A stretch of DNA of 64,000 nucleotides from Caulobacter sp. FWC26 (GCF_002742645.2 NZ_CP033875.1:1714001-1778000), one strand, 5' to 3'. Positions 1 through 10,458 are shown, counted from the stretch's first letter. A program made the numbers and translations. Notes: generated from the sequence alone by a model not told the origin.

Positions 1-1643
1 ATCACGTAGCCGGCTTCGAGATAGGTGCGCTCCGACGGGCTATGCCAGCTCTTCATCACGCGTTGGGCGTGCGGGCCGCCATAGACCGAGACGATGGCCG
101 GGTACTTCTTGGCCGGGTCGAAGCCGACTGGCTTGAGGATCTCGTAGTGGAGCGTCTCGCCGTCCGCGGCCTTCAGCGAGCCGAACTCCGGCTGGGGCAG
201 GTTGGCGGCGTAGGGCCAGTAGGGGTGACTCTCGGCCAGCTTGTTCTCCTCGATCCAGCGCACGCGCTTGCCGTCGGCCGAATAGAGGGCGGTTTGGGGC
301 GGGGTCTTCGGATCGCTGTAGGTGCCCGCGAACGCGCCGCCGTTGTCGGCCACTTTCGCGCCCCACCAACCGCCGGCGGATGTCAGGGCTTTTGGCTTGC
401 CCGGCTTGGCGTAGCTCACCTCATAGAGGCGGCGCTCAATCGGCGTATCGATCGAGGCCGAGAAGATCGCGACCTTGCGCGCCTCGTCCACGCCCTCCAG
501 GCCGATGACCGGCCAATCGCCCTTGGTGACCTGAGCGATCAGCTTGCCGTCCGCAGCGTAGCGATAGAGGTGCTGATTGCCGTCCTTTTCCGAGCCCCAC
601 AGGAAGGTGCCGTCCTTCAGGGGGCGGAAGTCGTTGCTGACCTCGATGAAGTGAGGATCGGTGTCGGTCAGGATCGTCTTGCCCGCGCCCGTGGCGGCGT
701 CGAAGGCCAGCAGGTCGAGCGTCTTCTGATCGCGCGACAGCCGTTGGACATAAACCGTCTTGCCGTCGGCCGACCAGGTCACCCGCGCGACATAGATGTC
801 CTTGTTGGGGCCCAGATCGAGAGCCGTGACCTTGCCCGACGCCAGATCGCGGACGAACAGGTCCACCACGGCGTTGGGGCGGCCGGCGCGCGGGTAGCGC
901 TGGTTGACCACCGTGGCGCCGCCGGGACCGATGTCGGCGCGCGGCACGATGTCGACGCCGCTCTCATCCACGCGGGTGTAGACGATGCGGGACTCGTCAG
1001 GGCTCCACCAATAGCCGGTGAAACGGTCGAGCTCCTCCTGGACGATGAACTCGGCCACGCCGAACGACAGCGCGTCCTTACCGTCGGTGGTCAGGGCGAC
1101 CTCGGCGCCGCCGGCCACCGGCTTGATGTAGAGGTTCTGGTCGCGGACGTAGGACACATAGCCGCCCTTGGGCGAGACCTTGGCGTCGACCTCGTCGCCG
1201 GGGGTCTGCGTCAGACGCGTGATCTTCCCGTCTGCGACGGCGTCCAGATAGAGGTCGCCGTCCAGCGGGACCAGGATGAAGCGGCCTTGGCGGTCCCAGC
1301 TGTATTCGACAATGCCGCGCGCCGAGACGCGGGCGCGCTCACGACGCGCCTTCTCGGCTTCAGAGAGCTCCTTGTCGCCCGACGACAACGCGGCGCTGTC
1401 GATCAGACGATAGGGCTCGCCGCCCTTCACATCCGCCGCCCACAGATCCTGGATGTTCGCCGCCTCGGGCTTGCTCTTCAGATAGGTGACGCGCTTGCCG
1501 TCAGGCGACAACGCCACGCCCCTGGCCGTCGGCCCGCTGAGGCTGGGATCGGCGAAGACGCGTTCCGGGGTGAGTTTCTGCGCCAGAGCGGGCGAGGACA
1601 GGGCGAGAACGGCCGCGAGCGCCGTGAGCGAGGGCTTTTTCAT
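1..1643 (-). CDS. DPP IV-like S9B peptidase, 3' end cut by window edge
   Basis: Exported dipeptidyl aminopeptidase of the prolyl oligopeptidase family; only the first ~547 residues are present. An N-terminal signal peptide (about residues 1-22, ending AQA-type) is followed by a beta-propeller. Near residue 204 the sequence VQEELDRFTGYWWSPD carries the double-glutamate motif that holds the substrate amino terminus in DPP IV enzymes. The sequence reaches SVYGGPHAQRV, the start of the alpha/beta-hydrolase domain, before leaving the window, so the catalytic Ser/Asp/His are not visible. It probably removes X-Pro or similar dipeptides in the periplasm. The start at 1643 was chosen because it gives a clean signal peptide. 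Confidence 0.9.
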   Translation of the reverse strand, partial: MKKPSLTALAAVLALSSPALAQKLTPERVFADPSLSGPTARGVALSPDGKRVTYLKSKPEAANIQDLWAADVKGGEPYRLIDSAALSSGDKELSEAEKARRERARVSARGIVEYSWDRQGRFILVPLDGDLYLDAVADGKITRLTQTPGDEVDAKVSPKGGYVSYVRDQNLYIKPVAGGAEVALTTDGKDALSFGVAEFIVQEELDRFTGYWWSPDESRIVYTRVDESGVDIVPRADIGPGGATVVNQRYPRAGRPNAVVDLFVRDLASGKVTALDLGPNKDIYVARVTWSADGKTVYVQRLSRDQKTLDLLAFDAATGAGKTILTDTDPHFIEVSNDFRPLKDGTFLWGSEKDGNQHLYRYAADGKLIAQVTKGDWPVIGLEGVDEARKVAIFSASIDTPIERRLYEVSYAKPGKPKALTSAGGWWGAKVADNGGAFAGTYSDPKTPPQTALYSADGKRVRWIEENKLAESHPYWPYAANLPQPEFGSLKAADGETLHYEILKPVGFDPAKKYPAIVSVYGGPHAQRVMKSWHSPSERTYLEAGYV

Positions 1644-1716
1644 GGCGCGGGACGCTATGCGGGCGCGCCGCGCTTGTCAGCAGTGAAGTTGTGTCGTGGT
1701 TGAAATGCGAAGGTGC

Positions 1717-2622
1717 TCAGCGGCACATCGCGTCAAGCGGCGCGAGATCGATGGGATTAGGCGGAACGGGCAGGCCCTTAGCGCGCAGCGCGGCGTCCAG
1801 CGTGGTGGGGCCCGGCGGCAACCCCGGGTCGGTGTCTGTCTTGTAGAAGGGGTGCTTCTGGGCCTGCGCGAGGGTCGTGAAGCCAAAGCCCTTGTCCTGG
1901 TAGAGCTTGAAAAGGCGCGGCGCCATGCGGGCGTCGAAGGCTCCGCCGTGCATCAGCAGCACATAGGGGATGTCCTTGCCAAACAGCGCGTGGCTCATCG
2001 CCCTCGCTCGGTCGGCGTCGGCGGCCGCGCCCGCCAGGAAGCGTTGTTCCAGTTCGGCGATGGCGGCTTGGTCGCCCTTGGCCATGCAGCGGGCGTAGGG
2101 CTCGTTATAGGCGTAGTCGCCAAAGCTCATCGTGACGCTGGCGATCTTGTAGTGGTTGGCGGCGAGCCAGGCCCGCACCGCCAGGCGCTTCTCCGGTGTG
2201 TCGCCCTCGGACAGGAACGGATAGCGCAACCAGCGCCAGTCCTCCGGGCCCATCAGAGCCTGCAATACAGGCTCGTTACGCTCGATCTCGGCGATGAACT
2301 GATCAGCCGTCAGGCTGGTGAGGTTCTGATGAGACCAAGTGTGGTTGCCCAGCGGCTGACCCGCGTCGCGCCACATTTGGAGCACCGGCGCCGCGCCGGG
2401 TTCCCGTTCGTTCTGCACCGCGTTGATGAAGCCGAAGGCAGGCGCCTTGGCTTCCGCCGAGGCCTTCAGAAGATCGGCGGCGACTTGCACGCGGGTGACG
2501 CCGGGGGGCAGGGCGCTGTGGGCGGGCAGGTCGTCCCAGGTGACGGCGATGACCGGCTTGTCCGCCGCTTGGGCCGCGCCCGCCAGCGTCAGGGCCAGGA
2601 CGGCGGAAAGCAGGACGCGCAT
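1717..2622 (-). CDS. Exported polysaccharide deacetylase (NodB-like) family protein
   Basis: Periplasmic protein of 301 residues with a signal peptide (residues 1-19, ending AQA). The NodB fold is indicated by TWDD (Asp30-Asp31, a variant of the usual TFDD) and by HTWSH (His94, His98), the metal-binding H(S/T)xxH motif; MHGG further on may be another catalytic loop. Members remove N-acetyl groups from chitin-like sugars or peptidoglycan; the substrate here is unknown. It starts only 3 bases after the stop of the upstream GDSL esterase, so the two are probably co-transcribed and may work together on an acylated polysaccharide. That last point is inference. Confidence 0.8.
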   Translation of the reverse strand: MRVLLSAVLALTLAGAAQAADKPVIAVTWDDLPAHSALPPGVTRVQVAADLLKASAEAKAPAFGFINAVQNEREPGAAPVLQMWRDAGQPLGNHTWSHQNLTSLTADQFIAEIERNEPVLQALMGPEDWRWLRYPFLSEGDTPEKRLAVRAWLAANHYKIASVTMSFGDYAYNEPYARCMAKGDQAAIAELEQRFLAGAAADADRARAMSHALFGKDIPYVLLMHGGAFDARMAPRLFKLYQDKGFGFTTLAQAQKHPFYKTDTDPGLPPGPTTLDAALRAKGLPVPPNPIDLAPLDAMCR

Positions 2623-2625
2623 CGG

Positions 2626-3855
2626 TTAGTGGTTCTCAAACAGGCTCAGCGGAATGGCGTCGGCCATCGCTTTGTAGCCCGCCATATTGGGATGCAGGCC
2701 GTCATTGTCGTAGGCTGGCAAAAGGTGGGTCGGACGCGCAGGGTCGCGGAGCACGGCGTCCCAGTCGATCACCGCGTCGAAATTGCCGGGCGCGCGGATC
2801 CAGGCGTTGATCGTCTGACGCGCCGCTTCCGCCTCTGCCGGCGGGTGATAGTAGGCCGATCCTGAGTAGGGGAGGATCGTCGCGCCGATGGCCTTGATGC
2901 CCTTGGCGCGAGCCTTGGCGACCATGCTGGCATAGGCGCGGATCAGGTCCTGAGCCATACGCGCGTTGGTCGGCGCGTCCTGGCTTTTGTCGCGGTTCAG
3001 CACGCCCAGATCGTTGACGCCTTCCAGGATGATGAAGTGGGTGACGCCCGACTGCGAGAGGACGTCACGGTCGAAGCGCGAAACGCCGCTCGGCCCCAGC
3101 CCGTCGGCCAGCACGCGGTTGCCGCCGATTCCGAGATTCAGGACGGCGATGTTCTTGCCCTTGAGCCGCTCGATCAGCCCGTCGGTCCAGCGCAGATTGG
3201 TGTTCGGCTGGACGCCGTAGCCATCGGTGATGCTGTCGCCGAACGCGACGATGGCCGAGGCTTTCCGGGACGCGATATCGATGCCGGCGATCTGGAACCA
3301 GCGGTCAGCGGTCTTGGCGCCGGGGAGGTCAGTCGCTGCAGTGTGATCGCCGGTGAGGACATAGGACGTCGCCCGCGAGCCCGGATGCCCGGTCTGGACG
3401 CTGGGGGCGGCGGGGTAGTGGAGACTGACGACGAGGTGCGCGAGGGGCTCCACCTTCAGCGCAACCGGATCCGACCAGGTTTCGCCGCCGGCGGGGATCG
3501 TCACCCGGGCGCTCGCGGAGAAGGTGAGCGGGCGGTCCGTCGCGGGGTCGATGCGAGGTGTCGACGGTTCCGCCGAGACCGCTATGCGCGCTGCGTCGAT
3601 GGTCAGCGGCTGGGTCCCGAAGAGGTTTGATAGCTTGACCCGCAGGGTGTCGCCTCCGATGGACACGCGCACGATCTGCCGCAGCGTGGCGTTGGGGTAA
3701 TCCTCCGGCCCCAGGCTGTTCTTGGCGTCGGGCGCCAGTTGCGCGCTGGACCAGGCCCCGACCCAGCGCTGGGTCTCGGCCTTGACGGATAGGGGGAGGG
3801 CCAGGGCGAAGGCCAGACCTGCGGCGACAAGGGCTGACCGCTTGCACATATTCAT
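2626..3855 (-). CDS. Secreted SGNH/GDSL-family esterase
   Basis: Exported esterase of 409 residues. The N-terminal signal peptide ends about residue 27. An all-beta domain (about 30-195) precedes the SGNH hydrolase domain, whose four blocks are all visible: FGDSIT (nucleophile Ser208), GGN (Asn246), the GVND block (Asn281), and DGLHPN (Asp385, His388). The architecture matches family members that deacylate or hydrolyse oligosaccharide esters; the substrate is not known. The start at 3855 follows a GGGAG-type ribosome site 9 bases upstream; the frame is open further upstream but that would bury the signal peptide. The deacetylase gene follows directly in the same operon. Confidence 0.85.
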   Translation of the reverse strand: MNMCKRSALVAAGLAFALALPLSVKAETQRWVGAWSSAQLAPDAKNSLGPEDYPNATLRQIVRVSIGGDTLRVKLSNLFGTQPLTIDAARIAVSAEPSTPRIDPATDRPLTFSASARVTIPAGGETWSDPVALKVEPLAHLVVSLHYPAAPSVQTGHPGSRATSYVLTGDHTAATDLPGAKTADRWFQIAGIDIASRKASAIVAFGDSITDGYGVQPNTNLRWTDGLIERLKGKNIAVLNLGIGGNRVLADGLGPSGVSRFDRDVLSQSGVTHFIILEGVNDLGVLNRDKSQDAPTNARMAQDLIRAYASMVAKARAKGIKAIGATILPYSGSAYYHPPAEAEAARQTINAWIRAPGNFDAVIDWDAVLRDPARPTHLLPAYDNDGLHPNMAGYKAMADAIPLSLFENH

Positions 3856-3998
3856 GAACGTCTTCTCCCGCCCCGTCGTCTGTTTCGTTCGGTAGCGGTA
3901 ACATTCGTAGGGCGCCCGGTGGGGCGCGTAAAGCGTCCGCCGTGAGGCGGGTACAGCGTCATCTCGTGCGACCGCTGGTCGCGGTTGATAGGAATCGC

Positions 3999-4029
3999 TT
4001 GCAACTGAACACATGTTAGCGCTATCAAT
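3999..4029 (+). promoter_or_regulatory. Promoter of candidate small RNA, overlapping a palindrome
   Basis: TTGCAA at 3999-4004 is followed, 17 bases on, by CTATCA within GCTATCAA (4021-4028), close to the Caulobacter housekeeping -10 GCTANAWC. The -10 is overlapped by TGTTAGC/GCTATCA (4014-4027), whose two 7-base halves match at 6 positions. This resembles LacI-family operators (TGNTAGCGCTANCA). The palindrome also lies 159 bases upstream of the divergent GDSL esterase start, so it could serve either direction. Confidence 0.45.
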
Positions 4030-4033
4030 CCCT

Positions 4034-4119
4034 TGTGAGGCGCCGAGCGCCTCTGCCCTTCCTGGGCGTTTCCTCCCTATGACTTTAAAGCCCGGTCTTG
4101 ATGGCCGGGCTTTCTTTTT
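4034..4119 (+). ncRNA. Candidate small regulatory RNA with C-rich unpaired segment
   Basis: A stretch of about 86 bases with no open reading frame but a complete RNA-gene layout. It has a promoter just upstream, a 7-bp hairpin (GAGGCGC, loop CGA, GCGCCTC; 4037-4053), a second small hairpin (GCCC-TTCCT-GGGC, 4055-4067), an unpaired TTTCCTCCCT (4069-4078), and a strong intrinsic terminator. A single-stranded CCUCC segment is a common seed in alphaproteobacterial sRNAs because it can pair with ribosome binding sites. I cannot assign it to a named family. It could instead be a 5' leader with early termination for the downstream EF-hand gene. Confidence 0.5.
4087..4119 (+). terminator. Intrinsic terminator of the candidate small RNA
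   Basis: AAAGCCCGG (4087-4095) pairs perfectly with CCGGGCTTT (4105-4113) across a 9-base loop and is followed by CTTTTT on the plus strand. Confidence 0.8.
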
Positions 4120-4172
4120 GCGCGCAACGCGCTCGCTGGTTTAGACTTCGTCGGTACGTTCGGAGATCCGTG

Positions 4173-4508
4173 ATGCCCGTCGGCAAGCCGTCCAAGAAGA
4201 CTGAAACCCTGGAAATCCGTCTGCCGCCGGAGACGAAGGCCGCCTTCATGGCCCGCTGCCAGGCCTCACGCCGTACGGCCAGCGAGGCGCTTCGCGGGTT
4301 TATCGAGCAGGACCTCGTCGCTCCGAAGGTGGGGCCGCGCCGTCGCAGTCTGGCTTGGCACGCGCTCGCCGCCGCAGTTGCGGGCCTGGCCGTGGGCGCG
4401 GTCGCCGCACCCTCGCTGGCGCGCACGGCGACGTCCGACGCGGCCTTCGAGCGCCTCGACGTCAACCACGACGGCGTCCTGAGCATCGAGGAGTTCCGCG
4501 CTCGCTAA
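4173..4508 (+). CDS. Small protein: ribbon-helix-helix-like domain, one TM helix, C-terminal EF-hand
   Basis: Protein of 111 residues with three recognisable parts. Residues 10-49 read as a ribbon-helix-helix (strand TLEIRLP, helix PETKAAFMARCQ, turn, helix TASEALRGFIEQDL). Residues 55-60 are basic (GPRRRS), followed by a hydrophobic Ala/Gly-rich helix (61-83). The last 16 residues hold one canonical EF-hand loop, DVNHDGVLSIEE (ligands Asp96, Asn98, Asp100, Ser104, Glu107). By the positive-inside rule the RHH would be cytoplasmic and the EF-hand periplasmic. This suggests, but does not prove, a membrane-tethered DNA-binding protein sensing calcium. The start at 4173 has CGGAG 7-12 bases upstream. 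Its stop overlaps that of convergent lepB by 4 bases. Confidence 0.7.
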   Translation: MPVGKPSKKTETLEIRLPPETKAAFMARCQASRRTASEALRGFIEQDLVAPKVGPRRRSLAWHALAAAVAGLAVGAVAAPSLARTATSDAAFERLDVNHDGVLSIEEFRAR

Positions 4509-5272
4509 CGGATCGGCCGCGCGAACCGATCCCACTGAAGGTTCAGCCAGGTCCAGGGCTTGTAGAGCGCCGCGCCAGGCTTCCAGGAGGCCAGAACGAA
4601 ACTGGCCTTGCCCACGATGTTCTCAGCCGGCAGGAAGCCAACGCCGACTTCGCCTGACCACCGGCTGTCGAGCGAGTTGTCGCGGTTGTCGCCCATCATG
4701 AAGTACTGGCCGGCGGGCACGACGTAGGTCTCGGTGTCGTCGCCTGGCTGGCCCGCACCGCCGTCGTAGGTGACGTACGCGCGACCATCGCCCTGCCGCT
4801 CGCGCACTTGCAGGACAGTACGGTCCGGCGCGTCGTGATCCTGCGTCAGGCCAAGCTGAGCCTGAGGCAGCGCGACATCGTTGACGAACACCTGGCCGCC
4901 CTGCACGCGAATGCGGTCGCCGGGGAGTCCGATCACCCGCTTGATCCAGGTTTGGCTCGGATCGCGAGGCAGGCGGAACACCACGACGTCCCCGCGCTCT
5001 GGCTGCCTGCCCAGCAGGCGGCCAGAGGGCAGCGGCGGATCGAACGGGACCGACGCGCGGCTCCAGCCATAGGCGAACTTCGACACCACGATGTAGTCGC
5101 CGATGACCAGCCCCGGCTCCATCGAGGACGAGGGAATGGTGAAGGGCTGAAAGACGACGACGCGCAAGGCCAGAGCGATCGCCAGGCCCGCTCCGGCAAC
5201 GCGGAGCGTCTCAAGAATTTCGTGGCGAAGCGAATTTGGCGCTGCGGGTGGGGAGGGGGCCGTCTGGGTCAT
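4505..5272 (-). CDS. lepB: Signal peptidase I
   Basis: Inner-membrane peptidase that cleaves Sec and Tat signal peptides; 255 residues. One N-terminal membrane anchor (about 24-43) precedes the catalytic region. The nucleophile is Ser50 in PSSSMEP, the general base Lys111 in WIKRVIGLPGD, and the conserved box GDNRDNSLDSR lies at 194-204. The start at 5272 was chosen because it places a short cytoplasmic tail before the anchor; the frame stays open to 5311 and no convincing ribosome site distinguishes them. It is a single gene here, with an upstream terminator separating it from the receptor gene. Confidence 0.93.
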   Translation of the reverse strand: MTQTAPSPPAAPNSLRHEILETLRVAGAGLAIALALRVVVFQPFTIPSSSMEPGLVIGDYIVVSKFAYGWSRASVPFDPPLPSGRLLGRQPERGDVVVFRLPRDPSQTWIKRVIGLPGDRIRVQGGQVFVNDVALPQAQLGLTQDHDAPDRTVLQVRERQGDGRAYVTYDGGAGQPGDDTETYVVPAGQYFMMGDNRDNSLDSRWSGEVGVGFLPAENIVGKASFVLASWKPGAALYKPWTWLNLQWDRFARPIR

Positions 5273-5371
5273 GGGACTAGTCAGACGCGACGAGCTGCGC
5301 TTCGCCAGCAAGACCGTGTGGGGACAGCCGGATTTCGTGTCCGGACACGCCGTTGAGAGGCGTGCTCGCCC

Positions 5372-5407
5372 CCAAAAAGAAAGGGCCGGACGACGTGCGT
5401 CCGGCCC
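5372..5407 (-). terminator. Intrinsic terminator of the TonB-dependent receptor gene
   Basis: GGGCCGGACG (5383-5392) pairs with CGTCCGGCCC (5398-5407) around a 5-base loop. On the minus strand the stem is followed by TTTCTTTTTGGG, a T-rich tract. Confidence 0.85.
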
Positions 5408-5431
5408 AAGTTCGAGGGGAAAGAGAGTGAC

Positions 5432-7744
5432 TTAGAAGGACTTCTTGATCGACAGGTAGACCTGACGCGGAGGCGCGGTCAGTACGGTCTGGGCCTCGCC
5501 GGTCGGGTCGCTGTTGACGAAGCCGCCCGAACCGATGGTCGAGATGTAGTCCTTGTCGGTGAGGTTGGTGACGTTGATCTGGATCTGCGTGCCCTTGGCC
5601 CAGCCTTCGCCCTCGAAGCGATAGCCGAGCGTCAGGTCCGCGACCGTCGTCGACGGCGCCAGGCCGCCGATGTTCTCGTAGGTGTAGTAACGCTCGTCGG
5701 TGTAGGCGACGCCCAGCTTGGCGAAGAAGCCGGCCTGGTCGAACGCGATCTCGCCCTTGAAGATGTTCTTGGGCGTGTTGACGACGGTCTTGCCCTTGGT
5801 GCGAGCGCGGATCGTGCCGTCTTGGGCGACGACGTCGTTCTCGTACTTGGAGTCGTTGTAGGTGTAGGCGCCGTAGAGGCTCCACGCGTCGGTCAAGCGA
5901 TACGTGCCCGCCAGCTCAATGCCCTTGGTCTCGACCGAGCCCACGTTCGACAGCACCGGCGCGTTGCCTTGGATCGCCGAGCCCTGAGCCACCGCCAGCA
6001 GGCGATTGTCGAAGGTCACGTGATAGGCCGCCGCAACGCCTTGGAAGCGTTCGGTGCGATAGCGACCGCCCAGCTCGAAGGTCTTGGAGCTTTCCGGCTT
6101 CAGCGTCCGGGCGATGTAGTTGACGCGGTCCTGGTTTTGCGAGGCGAACGGACCCGACGTGGCCGCCGAGACGTAGGCGCCCAGGTTCTCGGTGTAACCG
6201 CCGAAGACTTCAAAGTCCGGGGTGGCTTTGTAGACGAAGCCGATCTGCGGCAGGAAGTTGTCCTTGCTCTCGATCGTGCCCGCCAGCGCGCTGCCGACGA
6301 CGGTGTTCACAGTGTTTTCGACCTTGATCGCCTTGAAGCCGAAATTGACCTTCAGCGCGTCGCTGATCGTCCACTCGTCCTCGATGTGGCCGGTCGTGGT
6401 CTTGGTCTGGAACCCATACTGCCACTGGGTGAAGAACGGGTTCGACTGGAAGTCCAGCGGGTTGCGCGACGGCGCGGCGGCCGTCTCGGCGTAGAAGCGG
6501 CGAGCCTGATTGAAGTTGTTCACTTCGTGCCAGAAGCCGCCGCCCAGGCGGTGGGCGCCGATATCGACCGTCAGGCCGGCCGTCAGGCCGCCGCGGTCGA
6601 TGTCATACTCGGTGGTGCGGATCGACAGCGGCGCGGCGGTCGAACCAGCCGTGCCGAAGCCCGGGCTCGGGACGTAGGGCGTGTACCACAGGCCCTGACC
6701 CTCGTTTTTGTGCTGGTAAGCGGTGGCGTCCAGGGTGACGCGGTCGGTGATGTCGAGGTTCAGCTTCGCGCCATAAAGGTCGTCGTTCCGAACGCCGGCG
6801 CCGGCGTAGTAGGCGTCATCGACGGTCTTGAACGGCGCGGGCAGGGCGGCGCCCGGCGTGTTGTAGGCGCGGGCCGCCGCGATCGCGAGGCCCCAGTTCG
6901 GCTGGGTGTTGTCCCAGTCGCGGCCAAGGCGCCTGATCATGTCGAACGACAGATCCTGGTAGTCCTGCTCGCGACGCTCCGAGCGGTGGTAGAAGCCCGT
7001 CAGGTCACCGCGCTCGCCGAGCGGCAGCACCAGCTTGGCGTCGTACTGACGCTGCTTCTGCTCGCCGCCGCCCTTCCACTTGTCGCTCTTCTGGTCGGCG
7101 ACCGAGACGTAGCCGCGCAGACCACCCAGTTGGCTGATGGCGCCGGTCTCAAAGCGACCGAACACGCGGTGCATGTTGTCCGAACCGCCCGTCAGATCGA
7201 TCTCGCCGCCCATCGTTTCGGACGGATCGCGCGAGAAGAACTGCAGCGTGCCGCCCAGGTTCGAGGTAGAAGCGGTGCCCAGCGCGCCGGCGCCTTGAGC
7301 CAGCTCGACGCGGCCGATGTTCTCGCTGGCGACGGCGCGGCTGATGTGCAGGCCGTTGTGGTTGCCGTAGCTCATGTCGCCCAGCGGCACGCCGTCGAGG
7401 GTGAAGCCCAACTGGTTCTGGTTGAAGCCACGGATCGAGATGCGGGTCGACCACTCGTAGGCGCCAAAGGCGTCGGCCGATTGGAAGGTGACGCCCGGCA
7501 GCTTGTCGATCGCCTTCAGGGCGCTGGTGCCGGCGGCCTGCAGGCCGATCGCTTCGGTGTTCAGCGTCTGGACCTGACGGCTCTGGCCCTGACCGATGAT
7601 GATGACGGCGTCGACTTCCGAGGTCTCGGGCGGCGCGGCGTTGGTGGCGATGGGAGCGGAGGCGGCCGTGTCAGCGGCGAAGGCCGGCGCAGCGACCATC
7701 AGGAGCGCGCCAGCGGCGGCGCCCAGCAGCAGGTGGTTCTTCAT
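5432..7744 (-). CDS. TonB-dependent outer membrane receptor
   Basis: Outer membrane transporter of 770 residues, energised by TonB/ExbBD. A signal peptide (about 1-24, ending AFA) is followed by a possible TonB box (DAVIIIGQG, about 45-52). The plug domain contains the typical ISIRGFNQNQLGFTLDGVPLGD-like segment (split by the plug loops), and a long 22-strand-type barrel ends in the aromatic IKKSF. The ligand is not deducible; no neighbouring regulator or inner-membrane transporter is present. The start at 7744 has AAAGGGG 9 bases upstream; an in-frame ATG at 7753 directly abuts that site and is less likely. A strong terminator follows. Confidence 0.9.
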   Translation of the reverse strand: MKNHLLLGAAAGALLMVAAPAFAADTAASAPIATNAAPPETSEVDAVIIIGQGQSRQVQTLNTEAIGLQAAGTSALKAIDKLPGVTFQSADAFGAYEWSTRISIRGFNQNQLGFTLDGVPLGDMSYGNHNGLHISRAVASENIGRVELAQGAGALGTASTSNLGGTLQFFSRDPSETMGGEIDLTGGSDNMHRVFGRFETGAISQLGGLRGYVSVADQKSDKWKGGGEQKQRQYDAKLVLPLGERGDLTGFYHRSERREQDYQDLSFDMIRRLGRDWDNTQPNWGLAIAAARAYNTPGAALPAPFKTVDDAYYAGAGVRNDDLYGAKLNLDITDRVTLDATAYQHKNEGQGLWYTPYVPSPGFGTAGSTAAPLSIRTTEYDIDRGGLTAGLTVDIGAHRLGGGFWHEVNNFNQARRFYAETAAAPSRNPLDFQSNPFFTQWQYGFQTKTTTGHIEDEWTISDALKVNFGFKAIKVENTVNTVVGSALAGTIESKDNFLPQIGFVYKATPDFEVFGGYTENLGAYVSAATSGPFASQNQDRVNYIARTLKPESSKTFELGGRYRTERFQGVAAAYHVTFDNRLLAVAQGSAIQGNAPVLSNVGSVETKGIELAGTYRLTDAWSLYGAYTYNDSKYENDVVAQDGTIRARTKGKTVVNTPKNIFKGEIAFDQAGFFAKLGVAYTDERYYTYENIGGLAPSTTVADLTLGYRFEGEGWAKGTQIQINVTNLTDKDYISTIGSGGFVNSDPTGEAQTVLTAPPRQVYLSIKKSF

Positions 7745-7985
7745 TTCAGTCATCCCCTTTGTCCCGACGTTGAGAGGCGTCGGCTGTGGGGCTCGGCTAA
7801 CAGCGCATGGCGACGTCACGGCGAAGCTTCCGTGTCGGGTTTCCGACGCTGGCGCGAAGGAACGATGACAGCCGTCCTGCTCCGGAAGGCTCAAGGCCGC
7901 TCGGCCGACGATTGCGCGAACGCCTCTGGACCGCTATTTCAGCGCCCAATCCCCGAAACATCGTCCCAGCGAGATCGCGAGCCTC

Positions 7986-9653
<1,668 letters not shown>

Positions 9654-9674
9654 GGCGCGAGGCTCCAAAGGGTG

Positions 9675-9710
9675 AAAAGGGCGGTGGTTCTCCACCGCCC
9701 TTTTTCTTTG
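9675..9710 (+). terminator. Intrinsic terminator after ettA
   Basis: A GGGCGGTGG / CCACCGCCC stem extended by A/T pairs (9675-9687 with 9692-9705) closes a TTCT loop and runs into TTTTTCTTTG. Confidence 0.9.
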
Positions 9711-9880
9711 CCGCCGCCGTGGGCGCTTCGGGCCCACAGGCGGCGATCCGAAGGGTGGCAGCCGCAATGCGCGCCAGGCCGCGGGGGCGCCGGGAGCGGC
9801 GAGGGAATGGTCGCTCGGAACCGCCGACGCGGCGGAGGGTTGTTGGCTGGCCCTTTCTCGCCCCCACAGGAGTTCCCGCC

Positions 9881-10432
9881 ATGACCGATCAAACCCTCGC
9901 CGGCCGCAAGGTCGCCGTCCTCGCCACCGACGGCTTCGAGCAGTCCGAACTGGAAAAGCCGGTCGAGGCTTTGAAGGCCGCCGGCGCCATCGTGGAGGTG
10001 GTCTCGCCGAAGTCGGGCGAAATCCAGGGCTGGGAGCATCACGACAAGGGGCGGGCCGTGCCGGTCGATCGCGAACTTTCGTCCGCCCGTCCCGAAGACT
10101 ATCAGGCGATCATGCTGCCGGGCGGCGTGATCAACCCCGACGCCCTGCGTCTTGAGCCCAAGGCGATCGACTTCATCCGCCACTTCGTGACCGAAAAGAA
10201 GCCGATCGCGGCCATCTGCCATGGGCCGTGGACCTTGATCAACGCCGGCGCGGTCGAGGGACGTGAAGTGACCTCATGGCCGTCGTTGGAGGCTGATCTT
10301 ACGAACGCCGGGGCCCGCTGGGTCGACCAGGAGGTCGTGGTCGACGACGGTCTGGTCACCTCGCGCAAGCCCGATGACCTGCCGGCGTTCTGCGCCAAGA
10401 TGATCGAAGAATTCGCCGAAGGCCGACACTAG
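9881..10432 (+). CDS. DJ-1/PfpI family protein (YhbO/Hsp31-like)
   Basis: Class I glutamine-amidotransferase-like protein of 183 residues. The nucleophile elbow is AICHGPW (Cys113-His114) and the partner acid lies in TDGFEQSE (Glu20), as in PfpI/YhbO proteins linked to repair or glyoxalase chemistry on methylglyoxal-damaged molecules. Function beyond the family is inference. The start at 9881 follows AGGAG with 8 bases spacing; the frame is open upstream but lacks a comparable site. It stands alone between the ettA terminator and a GC-rich hairpin at 10459-10483. Confidence 0.88.
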   Translation: MTDQTLAGRKVAVLATDGFEQSELEKPVEALKAAGAIVEVVSPKSGEIQGWEHHDKGRAVPVDRELSSARPEDYQAIMLPGGVINPDALRLEPKAIDFIRHFVTEKKPIAAICHGPWTLINAGAVEGREVTSWPSLEADLTNAGARWVDQEVVVDDGLVTSRKPDDLPAFCAKMIEEFAEGRH

Positions 10433-10458
10433 GGCTCTCGATAGGCTTGAGGCGCAGT

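Noticed and set aside
3856..4014. An earlier start (ATG at 4014) for the GDSL esterase.
   Set aside because: It would put 53 charged residues before the signal peptide and would lie across the palindrome at 4014; the ATG at 3855 has a good ribosome site.
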